The notes beneath the pieces are model-generated. The model did no database searches, was not told where the DNA came from, and saw only the letters and a program-made list of their open reading frames with translations. From JASLBX01 sp036374175 (GTDB lineage Bacteria > Actinomycetota > Actinomycetes > Jiangellales > Jiangellaceae): a stretch of 37,512 nt of DNA. Made by a program: the position numbers and the translations under genes. Every line of letters begins with the position of its first letter. Within the stretch, counting starts at the first letter, position 1. Below are positions 7,777 to 15,815 of the stretch, piece after piece. Location of the stretch: contig DASUUH010000092.1 in the NCBI GenBank assembly GCA_036374175.1, positions 1 through 37,512 of the forward strand. Reading direction: 5' to 3'.

Positions 7777-8655
7777 ATGCCCGACGTAGTAGCCAATGGC
7801 ACACGCTTGTACTACGAGTTGAGTGGAATCGGCGAACCCTTGGTCTTGGTCCACGGGTCGTGGGCGGACGCGACGGTCTGGCAACCTGTGGTTTCCGGGT
7901 TGTCGGAGCACTTCCGGGTGCTCACATATGACCGTCGCGGCCATTCCAGAAGCGAGCGGCACGACAGGCCCGGAAGTGTCGATGAGGACGGCGATGACCT
8001 CGCCGCCTTGCTTATTGCGCTCGACCTAGCGCCCGCGCATGTGGCGGCGAACTCCTACGGCGGCAACATCGCGCTGCGCCTGGCCGCCCGACAGCCTGAG
8101 CTGTTCCGTTCCGTGTCCTGCCATGAACCGACGCTCTGGAGCGTGCTGGACGACGACGCAGCCGCGCGACTGCTAGGGCAGGACGCCCAGGTCGTCGCCG
8201 AGGTTGGTAAGCGCATCGCCGCGGGCGATCACGAGGGCGCCGCGCGCCAGTTCGTCGACGAAGTGATCTTTCAGCAGGGTGCGTGGGACGATGCGCTTCC
8301 GGCAGAGACGAAGACGATCATGGTGCAGAATGCGCCAACCTTTCTCGATGAACTCCACGACCCGATCGGGAACAGCATCGACCGGGATGCCGCTGCGTCG
8401 TTGAAGATGCCTGTGCGATTCACGCAAGGCACCGCGAGTCCGCCTGCGATGGCCCCAGTGATCGACCGCCTCCTGGAGCTGATTCCGTCCGCGACCCGCG
8501 AGACCCTCGATGGGGTGGGACATGTGCCCCAGCTCACGGCGCCGGAGCGCTACGTAACCGCTACGACCCGGGGGCTGACGGCAATCAAGCTGCGGGCACC
8601 AGAATCCCCCGTCCTCGCAGGCGGCCCCTCTCGAGATCGTCCATCGCGTCGGTGA
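7777..8655 (+). CDS. alpha/beta hydrolase
   Basis: This alpha/beta-hydrolase has about 292 residues. It shows the oxyanion-hole strand LVLVHGSWADATVW, the YDRRGHSRS turn, a nucleophile elbow AANSYGGN (Ser in an N-S-Y-G context, a variant of GxSxG) and a late catalytic His in DGVGHVPQLT. The substrate is unknown. The ATG at 7777 (MPDVVANGTRLYYE) matches family starts better than an in-frame ATG at 7708. The C-terminus runs about 25 residues beyond where homologs usually end (AIKLRAPESPVLAGG onward) and overlaps the convergent dehydrogenase by 71 bases. This looks like a lost stop codon or read-through tail. Confidence 0.85.
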   Translation: MPDVVANGTRLYYELSGIGEPLVLVHGSWADATVWQPVVSGLSEHFRVLTYDRRGHSRSERHDRPGSVDEDGDDLAALLIALDLAPAHVAANSYGGNIALRLAARQPELFRSVSCHEPTLWSVLDDDAAARLLGQDAQVVAEVGKRIAAGDHEGAARQFVDEVIFQQGAWDDALPAETKTIMVQNAPTFLDELHDPIGNSIDRDAAASLKMPVRFTQGTASPPAMAPVIDRLLELIPSATRETLDGVGHVPQLTAPERYVTATTRGLTAIKLRAPESPVLAGGPSRDRPSRR

Positions 8656-9616
8656 CGGCATCGAGTGGGTAGGTCTGGGTGAGCATCTCGACCTTGCCCG
8701 CTGCCGTCAGCGCCATGAGCTCGACCAGGTCGTTGTAACTGCCGACCAGGTTCCCGATGACGTTGCGCTCGGTGGAGATCACATCGATGGCCGGTATCTC
8801 CACGGTGCCGCCGTATCCGATGATGTAGTGGCTGCCGGCTCGTTTGGTCATCGCCCAGCCCTCCTTCTCGGCACCTCCTTCAGCGACGAAGTCCAAGACG
8901 ACCTCGGCGCCCTTGCCGTCGGTGAGCTCGGAGACCCTGTCCAGGTGTGTGCCGTCGACCAGGACGGTCTCGTCCGCGCCCCAGTCGCGGGTCAGGGCCA
9001 GTGCCTCCTCGTTGCGGTCCAGCACCACGATCCGGGTGGCCGTCATGGCCCGCAGGCACTGGATGCCAAGGTGCCCGAGACCACCGGCTCCTATGACCAC
9101 ACATGTGGTGCCCGGGTAGAGCAGCGGCACCGCCTTCTTCGCGGCGTGGTACGCGGTCAGGCCGGCATCGGCCAGGGCAGCCACCGCTGCCGGCTCCACC
9201 CCCGGCGCCAGCTTGACCGCGGCACGCGCGGAGGTCCTGATGTACTCGGCCATCCCGCCGTCGGTGTCGATGCCCGGAAACGCCTGGTTTTCGCAGTGCA
9301 TGTCGTCCCCGGCCCGGCAGGCCCGGCACCAGCCACAGGTCAGCAGCGGGTGCAGGATCACCGGGTCTCCGGGCTGCAGGTGTTCCACCGCCGGGCCGAC
9401 GGCGTGGACCCACCCGGCGTTCTCGTGTCCCATCGTGTAAGGCAGCGGCACGTTACTCTTGCCCGCCCACTGGCCCTCGATAATGTGCAGATCAGTGCGA
9501 CACAGCCCGGCGCCCCCGATCCGGACGACGACGTCGAACGGACCCTTGGCCTCTGGCTCCGCGACCTCCTCGACCACAGGCCGTTCCTCGTACCGATGGA
9601 GCCGAACCGCCTTCAT
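8585..9616 (-). CDS. zinc-dependent alcohol dehydrogenase
   Basis: This 343-residue MDR enzyme keeps both zinc sites: catalytic ligands C39 (LCRTDLH), H64/E65 (GHENAG) and D150 (ALADAGLTAY), and structural C94, C97, C100 and C108 (CGWCRACRAGDDMHC). The Rossmann motif is IGAGGLGHLG. It should oxidise alcohols or reduce aldehydes with NAD(P). The ATG at 9616 was chosen for its upstream GGGAGG; an in-frame start eight codons earlier lacks support. Its last 71 bases overlap the convergent hydrolase gene. Confidence 0.9.
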   Translation of the reverse strand: MKAVRLHRYEERPVVEEVAEPEAKGPFDVVVRIGGAGLCRTDLHIIEGQWAGKSNVPLPYTMGHENAGWVHAVGPAVEHLQPGDPVILHPLLTCGWCRACRAGDDMHCENQAFPGIDTDGGMAEYIRTSARAAVKLAPGVEPAAVAALADAGLTAYHAAKKAVPLLYPGTTCVVIGAGGLGHLGIQCLRAMTATRIVVLDRNEEALALTRDWGADETVLVDGTHLDRVSELTDGKGAEVVLDFVAEGGAEKEGWAMTKRAGSHYIIGYGGTVEIPAIDVISTERNVIGNLVGSYNDLVELMALTAAGKVEMLTQTYPLDAVTDAMDDLERGRLRGRGILVPAA

Positions 9617-9765
9617 CACGCCTCCCGAACACGAGTGCACTCATACCCAGTCTGGCCTGCGAGCGCGCCTGGATGTGGCCGTTTCCGTGACAGGGCGGAG
9701 ATAGCGCCAGAGAATCGAGGTAGCCGTCACCTCAGCTGACATGCACGCCGGAAAGGAGAGTTCAT

Positions 9766-10110
9766 ATGGCGACCCGAACCCCGGAGGAGGTCTTCGCTCA
9801 CCACGGAAGCGCCCTGGGCGCGGAAGATCTCGAAGACATCGTGGCCGATTACGCCGACGACGCCATCCTCATCGTGCAGAAGCAGGTGTATCGCGGTAAG
9901 GACGGCGCCCGGCAGGTCTTCACCCAGTTGCTCAGCGACGTTCCCCAGGCGAAGTGGGAGTTGGGCACTGTCTTCGCCGACGACGTGCTGTACCTGGAAT
10001 GGAAGGCGACCGGCGGCGGCCGAAAGGTGGACGACGGCATCGACACGTTTATCTTTCGGGACGGCGAGATCCGCGTGCAGACTGTCGTCTACACCGTCGG
10101 ACCAGCCTGA
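9766..10110 (+). CDS. NTF2-like / SnoaL-fold small protein
   Basis: This 114-residue protein fits the cone-shaped NTF2 fold: VFAHHGSALGAEDLEDIVADYADDAILIV (helix then strand), YRGKDGARQVFTQLL and a C-terminal FIFRDGEIRVQTVVY. Such proteins act as small isomerase or hydratase scaffolds, or as uncharacterised stress proteins. GGAAAGGAG just before the ATG is a strong ribosome site. It lies between the divergent dehydrogenase and the ABC exporter, with 121 bases before the latter; shared function is not evident. Confidence 0.85.
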   Translation: MATRTPEEVFAHHGSALGAEDLEDIVADYADDAILIVQKQVYRGKDGARQVFTQLLSDVPQAKWELGTVFADDVLYLEWKATGGGRKVDDGIDTFIFRDGEIRVQTVVYTVGPA

Positions 10111-10231
10111 GCGCGTTCCCTCAATGCCGCGGCCTGGGTCGCCGCGGGATGCCTGCGGGAAGGTTCCGAGAAGCCGCCTGGCGCACGATCACCCTCGTCC
10201 ACAGCACCGGAAAGACGAGGAGATCACCGCC

Positions 10232-11923
10232 ATGCCTGCACTTGTCGCGCCTGCGACGAGCAGGTCCACGCCCACTGACGTGCGCGCACCAGGACGTATC
10301 GACGCGATCAACATCAGCCAGCATGCCGGGGACCGCCAGCTCCTGCACGGCGTCTCGTTGTCCATCGAATCCGGTGCCCTGGTCGCCGTCATCGGCGGCA
10401 GCGGCGCCGGCAAGACGACGCTGCTGGAGGTCCTCGCCGGACTGCGATCGCCGTCCTCCGGGGAGCTGCGCTACGACGGCGCCGAGGTAGCGGCCGGCTC
10501 CACCGCCGGTTCAGGCATCGGGTACGTGCCGCAAGATGACATCCTCCACGTCGAGATGCCATTGCGGAGAACGCTTCGGTACGCGGCCCGACTCCGCCTG
10601 CCGGCCGACATTGGCGCTGATGAGGTCGACCGCATTGTGCACCAGACGCTTTCCGACCTCGACCTCGCCCACCGGGCCGACGTCCCGGTCCGGCAGCTGT
10701 CCGGCGGCCAGCGCAAGCGGGCCAGCATCGCTGTCGAACTGCTCACCCGCCCGCGGCTGTTCTTCCTCGACGAACCGACATCCGGGCTCGACCCGTCCAC
10801 CGCGGCCGAGGTCTTGGCAGTGCTCCGGCGTCTCAGCGGAAACGGCGTGACGGTCGTGCTCACCACACACGAGCCGGCCAGCGTCGACCAGTGCGACCAG
10901 GTCGTCGTGCTGGCCCGGGACGGTCACCTGGCCTTCAGCGGCAGCCCGGCCGACGCGCGGCGCTATTTCGGTGTCGAGAACGTTGCCGACATTTACACCC
11001 GGTTGGCAACCGAAGGCACTCAGCCGTCGGACTGGGCCCAGCGATTCGACGCTCACCGCGATCCGGTCACGACACTGCCTTCCCGGCCCGCCACCCCGGC
11101 TCGCGCATCCGGGCCGGGCGCTGTGCGGCAATGGTGGCTGCTCACCCGCCGCAACGCCGAGGTGCTCGTCCGCAACCGGCTCACGCTCGCGGTGCTGCTC
11201 GGCTCCCCTGTGCTCGTCACGGCGATGATGGCGACGCTGTTCCGGCGCGGCGCCTTCGATGCACCGGACGTGTCCGGCCTCGGACCGGTACAGGTCGTGT
11301 TCTGGATCGCGTTCGCGGGATTCTTCTTCGGCCTGACCTACGGGCTGTTGCAGATCGTCGGCGAACAAGCGGTCTTCCGCCGGGAACGCATCGCCGGGGT
11401 CGGCGTCGGTTCGTATGTTGCGTCCAAGATCGGTGTACTGCTGCCCGTGCTGGCCGGGGTAAGCGTCCTGCTGCTCGGCGTCCTGCGAGCCCTCGACCGG
11501 CTACCTGCGCTGGAATGGCACGTCTATGGGCTGCTGCTCGCCACCATCGTGATCGAGGCCGTCTCCGCGCTGGCGCTTGGCCTGTTTGCCTCAGCCGCCG
11601 TCTCGAACACCGCACAAGCGGCGCTCGCGCTGCCTATGCTCTGCTTCCCGCAGGTGCTGTTCGCAGGCGCCGTCGTGCCGGTGCCGGAGATGGCCTCGCT
11701 CGGCCAGGCGATCAGCGCTGTCATGGCCAACCGCCATGCCTTCGAGGCGCTCGGCAGTGGCCTCGACCTCGACAACGGGACGGCAGGAATGGCGGGATTC
11801 GCGGACGCCTTCGACGGCCCGGCGGTCAGCAGCTGGCTCGTACTTGCCGGCTTCACAGCGGTGTTCGTCGTCGCCACCGTGCTGGTGCTGCGGCGGCGGA
11901 CCCGTACGTACGCTCGGGGCTGA
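10232..11923 (+). CDS. ABCG-type ABC exporter, ATPase fused to ABC-2 membrane domain
   Basis: This 563-residue half-transporter has an N-terminal ATPase with Walker A GGSGAGKTT, signature LSGGQRKR, Walker B LFFLDEPTSGLDP and the H-loop TTHEP. From about residue 310 to the end comes an ABC-2 type membrane domain with about six hydrophobic segments (such as VVFWIAFAGFFFGLTYGLL and FTAVFVVATVLVLRRR). The order ATPase-membrane is that of eukaryotic ABCG and actinobacterial FHA-ABC proteins, but no FHA domain precedes it. It probably dimerises to export a lipid or drug. The ATG has GAGGAGA upstream; the frame is open further 5' without support. Confidence 0.9.
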   Translation: MPALVAPATSRSTPTDVRAPGRIDAINISQHAGDRQLLHGVSLSIESGALVAVIGGSGAGKTTLLEVLAGLRSPSSGELRYDGAEVAAGSTAGSGIGYVPQDDILHVEMPLRRTLRYAARLRLPADIGADEVDRIVHQTLSDLDLAHRADVPVRQLSGGQRKRASIAVELLTRPRLFFLDEPTSGLDPSTAAEVLAVLRRLSGNGVTVVLTTHEPASVDQCDQVVVLARDGHLAFSGSPADARRYFGVENVADIYTRLATEGTQPSDWAQRFDAHRDPVTTLPSRPATPARASGPGAVRQWWLLTRRNAEVLVRNRLTLAVLLGSPVLVTAMMATLFRRGAFDAPDVSGLGPVQVVFWIAFAGFFFGLTYGLLQIVGEQAVFRRERIAGVGVGSYVASKIGVLLPVLAGVSVLLLGVLRALDRLPALEWHVYGLLLATIVIEAVSALALGLFASAAVSNTAQAALALPMLCFPQVLFAGAVVPVPEMASLGQAISAVMANRHAFEALGSGLDLDNGTAGMAGFADAFDGPAVSSWLVLAGFTAVFVVATVLVLRRRTRTYARG

Positions 11924-11949
11924 CAACACAGCGCACCCGGTCGATAGGA

Positions 11950-12150
11950 CTAGGCGGGCGCCGACACAGCCAAACCGTTGTACCGGGCCGCCGTGGCCAG
12001 GCGATCGTCGTAGGTCAAAAGCGTGTCGACATCGAGGAGTGCTCGGCTGATCTCGATCCACGCCAGCGTCGAGGAGACCAGCGCGTCCTCGGCGTTGACA
12101 TGCCGCTCAAGCGTTTGTGCCTCAGGGCTCAGCCGCAAATTAGTCGCCAT
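11950..12150 (-). pseudogene. relic of a VapC-like PIN toxin, possibly fused to an antitoxin start
   Basis: The 66-residue product begins MATNLRLSPEAQ, a typical start of ribbon-helix-helix antitoxins. It then reads DALVSSTLAWIEISRAL, a central PIN-domain segment, and ends DVDTLLTYDDRLATAARYNG, the PIN C-terminus with its last acidic residues. The usual N-terminal strand with the first catalytic Asp and the segment between RAL and DVD (about 40-50 residues including the LDALHLA-type acidic site) are missing. This looks like a toxin-antitoxin module collapsed by in-frame deletions; nuclease activity is very unlikely. Confidence 0.6.
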
Positions 12151-12186
12151 ACCGAAATGGTCCCGCTCTGGTACCACGCAAGCTGA

Positions 12187-12621
12187 TCAGATCGTGCCCG
12201 AAATGGCCGACTCCCAGGACCTGAGGAAGTCGGGGTAGCCGGTCGCGAACTCCTTCAGCTGCCGATCGCCGTCCGGGCTCAACGCCGTCATGGCATAGGT
12301 GACCGCTACGTTGCTGCTGCCGTCGCCAGCGTCTTCGAGTGCGACGGAAACGGTGCCGGCCCGAGAGCTTGGCGTCACGCGCGCATACGACATGCGTCGC
12401 CCCGGCTCTCGGTCAAGGACCAGCCAGATGGTGTGTTCGCCGTCCGCCGATGTCTCGAACACTGTTCCGGGTGCGGTGTCGTCCTCGGTCGGGACGGCGA
12501 ATCTCGGGCGCCAGCCGTCGACCCACTGCTCCTCGCCTCGCGGCGTAAACAGCACAAATGCCTCGTCGGGCGGCAGGGGGACGATGATCCGTCCGGCCAG
12601 CCGATACTGTGCACCGCTCAT
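12187..12621 (-). CDS. SRPBCC / START-like ligand-binding protein
   Basis: This 144-residue protein fits the SRPBCC fold: an N-terminal strand RLAGRIIVPLPPDEAFVLFTPRGEEQW, central strands TVFETSADGEHTIWLVLDREPG and a long C-terminal helix DGDRQLKEFATGYPDFLRSWESAI. The fold binds hydrophobic ligands in a deep pocket; the ligand is unknown. Its start overlaps the stop of the preceding ribbon-helix-helix-like gene by 4 bases, so the two form an operon. Confidence 0.85.
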   Translation of the reverse strand: MSGAQYRLAGRIIVPLPPDEAFVLFTPRGEEQWVDGWRPRFAVPTEDDTAPGTVFETSADGEHTIWLVLDREPGRRMSYARVTPSSRAGTVSVALEDAGDGSSNVAVTYAMTALSPDGDRQLKEFATGYPDFLRSWESAISGTI

Positions 12622-12869
12622 GATTGGCTCCCTTCGGTCATCTGGTGCGCGTCGGCGGCAGTCAGCGTCACGCCGTACACGTCCTTGAGCTGCTGGATCT
12701 TGGCCAGGGTTTCGGGCGAGAACGGCGCCTTGCCCTCGAAGGTGTGCAGCGCGATGCCCTCCACCAGGTCGCCGAGGGACATGTCAAGGTACTCCGCCAG
12801 ACCCTTCAGCACTTTGAGCACGTTGCGCTCGATGCGCAATCCGGTTTGAACCCGTTCTATTGTTACCAC
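12618..12869 (-). CDS. small ribbon-helix-helix-like protein
   Basis: This protein has about 83 residues from the GTG at 12867-12869. It contains TIERVQTGLRIERNVLKVLKGLAEYLDMSLGDLVEGIAL, which resembles a ribbon-helix-helix DNA-binding unit, then a helical tail FSPETLAKIQQLKDVYGVTL. A longer frame from TTG 12893 is possible. The GTG is preferred because a TACCAT -10 lies exactly six bases before it and no ribosome site is present, suggesting a leaderless mRNA. A 24-bp near-palindrome covers this start. It probably represses its own operon with the SRPBCC gene; identification is by fold-like pattern only. Confidence 0.65.
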   Translation of the reverse strand: MVTIERVQTGLRIERNVLKVLKGLAEYLDMSLGDLVEGIALHTFEGKAPFSPETLAKIQQLKDVYGVTLTAADAHQMTEGSQS

Positions 12870-12884
12870 AGTACTATGGTAACA
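12861..12884. promoter_or_regulatory. 24-bp near-palindrome over promoter and start of the RHH-like gene
   Basis: Arms TGTTACCA and TGGTAACA are perfect reverse complements, and the centre AGTACT is itself palindromic; only one base pair in the full 24 mismatches. It covers the presumed -10 (12876-12881, minus strand) and the GTG start. It is a likely autoregulatory operator. Confidence 0.65.
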
Positions 12885-12902
12885 CAGGCCCAAGCTTCGG
12901 GA

Positions 12903-13325
12903 TCACAGAGAGCCCTCAGCAGCAACCCGCGCCCGCTCGGACGCACGCCTGCGGGCAGCCCCGCCAGCGACCAGCAGAACAAGCTGGATGGCGCTGCTGA
13001 TCGTGCCCATCACGAGGTACCACAATGAGCCGGCCGCCGCGACGATCATCGCCGGTCGGCCCCATCGCGCCCGCCGGAGATAACCGCCCAGCGCGACGAG
13101 CCAACCGATTCCGTAAGCCACGAAGAAGATCTTCATCGCGGTACTGCGCGGAGGAACACCAAGCGTCTCAACCACTTCCGCCCAGGGGCCCAGCCGGCCG
13201 TCCTGCGTCACGTAGTCGCCCACGCTGAGCGCCCGCACGCCATCGAAGATCATCCACCCGGCAGCCACAGTGGCCAGCACGGCCACCGGCCATCGGACCC
13301 AGGCCGGGTCCGGCAAGCGCGCCAT
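12903..13325 (-). CDS. small multi-pass membrane protein of unknown function
   Basis: This protein has about 140 residues from the ATG at 13325 (MARLPDPAWVRWPVAVLA). Four hydrophobic segments can be seen: WPVAVLATVAAGWMIFDGV, IFFVAYGIGWLVALGGYL, PAMIVAAAGSLWYLVMGT and AIQLVLLVAGGAA. Arg-rich loops and an Arg-rich tail (ARRRASERARV) point to a cytoplasmic C-terminus. No family is recognised with confidence. It reads in the same direction as the ribbon-helix-helix/SRPBCC pair but is separated from it by their palindrome, so it is a separate unit. The start lacks a clear ribosome site, and an in-frame start 69 bases upstream exists. Confidence 0.7.
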   Translation of the reverse strand: MARLPDPAWVRWPVAVLATVAAGWMIFDGVRALSVGDYVTQDGRLGPWAEVVETLGVPPRSTAMKIFFVAYGIGWLVALGGYLRRARWGRPAMIVAAAGSLWYLVMGTISSAIQLVLLVAGGAARRRASERARVAAEGSL

Positions 13326-13568
13326 GGCCGCGATCGTAGTCGTCTGCGCTCGTCTGAGCCACCGCCGCGGAACGCCCGTCTCAGGGGCAACCACACCCCG
13401 ACCCTGAGGAATCGGCCGGCCACAACAGGGGTCTGATCAGGGTCACTCCCGGATCTCAAAAGCCACCTCAATTAGCAGGCTGGCTACCTAGCGGCCACTG
13501 GGTCGGACGACGGCGTCCCGATCCCTTCGCCTCAGACCCACCACTCCCATCGAGAGAAGGACCTGATC

Positions 13569-15752
13569 GTGTTAAAGCGACTAGCCCGCGGGAGCGTCCG
13601 ACACCGGCGCCTCGTCCTCCTCGCCTGGCTGGCCGGCGTGGCCGGCATGCTCACATTGGGCATCGCACTTGCAGGCGAGAGCAACACCGACTTCAGCCTG
13701 CCCGGCACCGAAAGCCAGCAGGCGGCAGATCTCCTCGAAGCCGCCAACGGCGGTGAGGACCCGTTCGCGACCGGCCAGGTGGTCATCGCGACCGACCCGG
13801 CGATCGACGGTGGCGTCCACCACCCCGAGGTCCAGACGCTCGTCGACGATCTGCTCGCGGACATCGCCGCCGAAGTACCGTCTGGAGAGATCGACAGCCC
13901 GTACGCACCCGACGCGTTCGGGATGACCTCGCCGGACGGCACAGTTGCTTTCGCCGAGGTCAGCCTGGGCAATGGGACCGACAGCGAACTCACCGAGCGG
14001 ATCGACGCGATCAAGGAGATTCGCGACGCGTTCGATGCGCCGGGCGTGACGGTCGAACTTGCCGGCGACTACTTCGTCGACGAGGCGCCAGGCGGCACCG
14101 CCGAAGGTGTCGGCATGCTCCTCGCGCTCGGCATCCTGTTCATCGCGTTCGGCTCGGTTATCGCAGCGGGCCTGCCGCTGCTCACCGCGCTGTTCGGGGT
14201 CGGCGTCGGTTCGGCGTTGGTCATGCTGGCCGCCAACGTCGTCAACCTGCCCAGCTTTGCGATCTCCCTGACCATCATGCTCGGCATCGGCGTCGGTATC
14301 GACTACGCCCTGCTCATCGTCACCCGCTACCGCACCGGGCTGGCCGAAGGACGGTCCGTGGAGGATGCCGTCGTGCGGGCCATGGACACCGCCGGACGTT
14401 CGGTGTTGTTCGCAGGTTGCACGGTCGCGATCGCGATCACGGGCATGCTCATGATGGGCGGCTCGGTGGGTGTGTCGATGATGATCGCCTCGGCAGCGGG
14501 CGTGCTCATGGTGATGGCCGCCGCGTTGACCCTGCTACCGGCGTTGCTCGGCGTCATCGGGCACCGGATCGACAAGTTCGGACTGCCGCACCGGACCACC
14601 AGCGACGAGCGTCCTGGCCTCGCCTACCGGTGGAGCCGGTTGGTGCAGCGGCACCCGTGGCCGGCCGCGATCGCCGCGGTGTTGATTTTGGCTGCCCTCG
14701 CGGCGCCCGCTCTGGGCCTGCGGTTGGGCTTCTCCGACGCCGGGAACCGGCCGGACACCGACACGACGCGGCGCGCCTACGATCTGCTGGCCGAGGGCTA
14801 CGGCGACGGCGCCAACGGACCACTGATCTTGGTGGCGGAGGCGTCCACCGCGAGCGACCAAGCCGTCTTGGAGGCCGTCGTCGAAGATGTCGCCGCGACG
14901 GACGGCGTGGTCGACATCACTCCCCCGATGGGTGTGGGCGACAGCGGCGTTTCCATCGTCCGGATCGTCCCGGAGACCGGGCCGCAGGACGAGGCAACGA
15001 CGGACCTCGTACACACCCTTCGCGACGATGTCATCCCGGCGGCGGTGGACGGCACCGGCGTGGACGTCTTCGTCACCGGTGCTACGGCAGCCGGCATCGA
15101 CTTCGCGGACAGCACACTCGAACGCCTGCCTCTCCTGCTCGGTGGGGTGCTGCTGGCGTCCTTCGTGCTGTTGGGCGTCGTCTTCCGGAGCCTGGTCGTC
15201 CCGCTGAAGGCGATCATCATGAACCTGCTCTCGCTCGGCGCCGCGTTCGGTGTGATCGTCGCGGTGTTCCAGTGGGGCTGGGGCATGGATCTGATCGGCG
15301 TCGGCAAGGTGGGCCCGACCGAGGCGTGGGTGCCGATGACCCTGTTCGCCATCGCGTACGGGTTGTCCATGGACTACGAGGTCTTCCTGCTGTCGCGGAT
15401 CCGGGAGGAGTACCTCCGCACCGGCGATAACGCCGCGGCGGTCGCGGACGGGCTGGCGAAGACCGCCAAGGTCATCACGGCGGCGGCGCTCATCATGGTC
15501 AGCGTCTTCGGCAGCTTCGTGCTGTTCGACGACCGCGGCATGAAGACCATGGGGCTGGGCCTCGCCACCGCGATCCTGGTCGACGCGACCATCGTCCGGA
15601 TGCTGCTCGTCCCGGCGGTCATGGAATTGCTCGGCCAGCGCAACTGGTGGTGGCCGAAGGCCCTGCACCGGGTGCCGAGCTTCGACGTCGAGCGGGAGCC
15701 GGAGGACAAGGTGGCCGGACCGCTGCCCGAGCCCGCACTGGCTCGCCGGTAG
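13569..15752 (+). CDS. MMPL-family RND transporter
   Basis: This 727-residue protein has the two-fold MMPL layout. Each half has one membrane helix, a large extracytoplasmic loop (about 35-180 and 395-525) and a five-helix bundle. Landmarks are LARGSVRHRRLVLLAWLAGVAG at the start, GIGVGIDYALLIVTRYR (TM4 with the Asp-Tyr pair of proton relay) in half one and the matching YGLSMDYEVFLLSRIREEY in half two. These proteins export lipids or drugs using proton flow. It starts at GTG with GAGAAGGA upstream. A channel-like gene follows after 63 bases. The substrate is unknown. Confidence 0.92.
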   Translation: MLKRLARGSVRHRRLVLLAWLAGVAGMLTLGIALAGESNTDFSLPGTESQQAADLLEAANGGEDPFATGQVVIATDPAIDGGVHHPEVQTLVDDLLADIAAEVPSGEIDSPYAPDAFGMTSPDGTVAFAEVSLGNGTDSELTERIDAIKEIRDAFDAPGVTVELAGDYFVDEAPGGTAEGVGMLLALGILFIAFGSVIAAGLPLLTALFGVGVGSALVMLAANVVNLPSFAISLTIMLGIGVGIDYALLIVTRYRTGLAEGRSVEDAVVRAMDTAGRSVLFAGCTVAIAITGMLMMGGSVGVSMMIASAAGVLMVMAAALTLLPALLGVIGHRIDKFGLPHRTTSDERPGLAYRWSRLVQRHPWPAAIAAVLILAALAAPALGLRLGFSDAGNRPDTDTTRRAYDLLAEGYGDGANGPLILVAEASTASDQAVLEAVVEDVAATDGVVDITPPMGVGDSGVSIVRIVPETGPQDEATTDLVHTLRDDVIPAAVDGTGVDVFVTGATAAGIDFADSTLERLPLLLGGVLLASFVLLGVVFRSLVVPLKAIIMNLLSLGAAFGVIVAVFQWGWGMDLIGVGKVGPTEAWVPMTLFAIAYGLSMDYEVFLLSRIREEYLRTGDNAAAVADGLAKTAKVITAAALIMVSVFGSFVLFDDRGMKTMGLGLATAILVDATIVRMLLVPAVMELLGQRNWWWPKALHRVPSFDVEREPEDKVAGPLPEPALARR

Positions 15753-15815
15753 CCGAGGTTCGCATCGGGTGCCTGCTCGCCTCAGCAGTGCACCGCGGCG
15801 GCCAGTGGGATATTC

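Noticed and set aside
14535..15668. 377-residue minus-strand open frame inside the MMPL gene
   Set aside because: It is antisense to a clear MMPL transporter, and its His/Asp/Arg-rich translation is typical of shadow frames.
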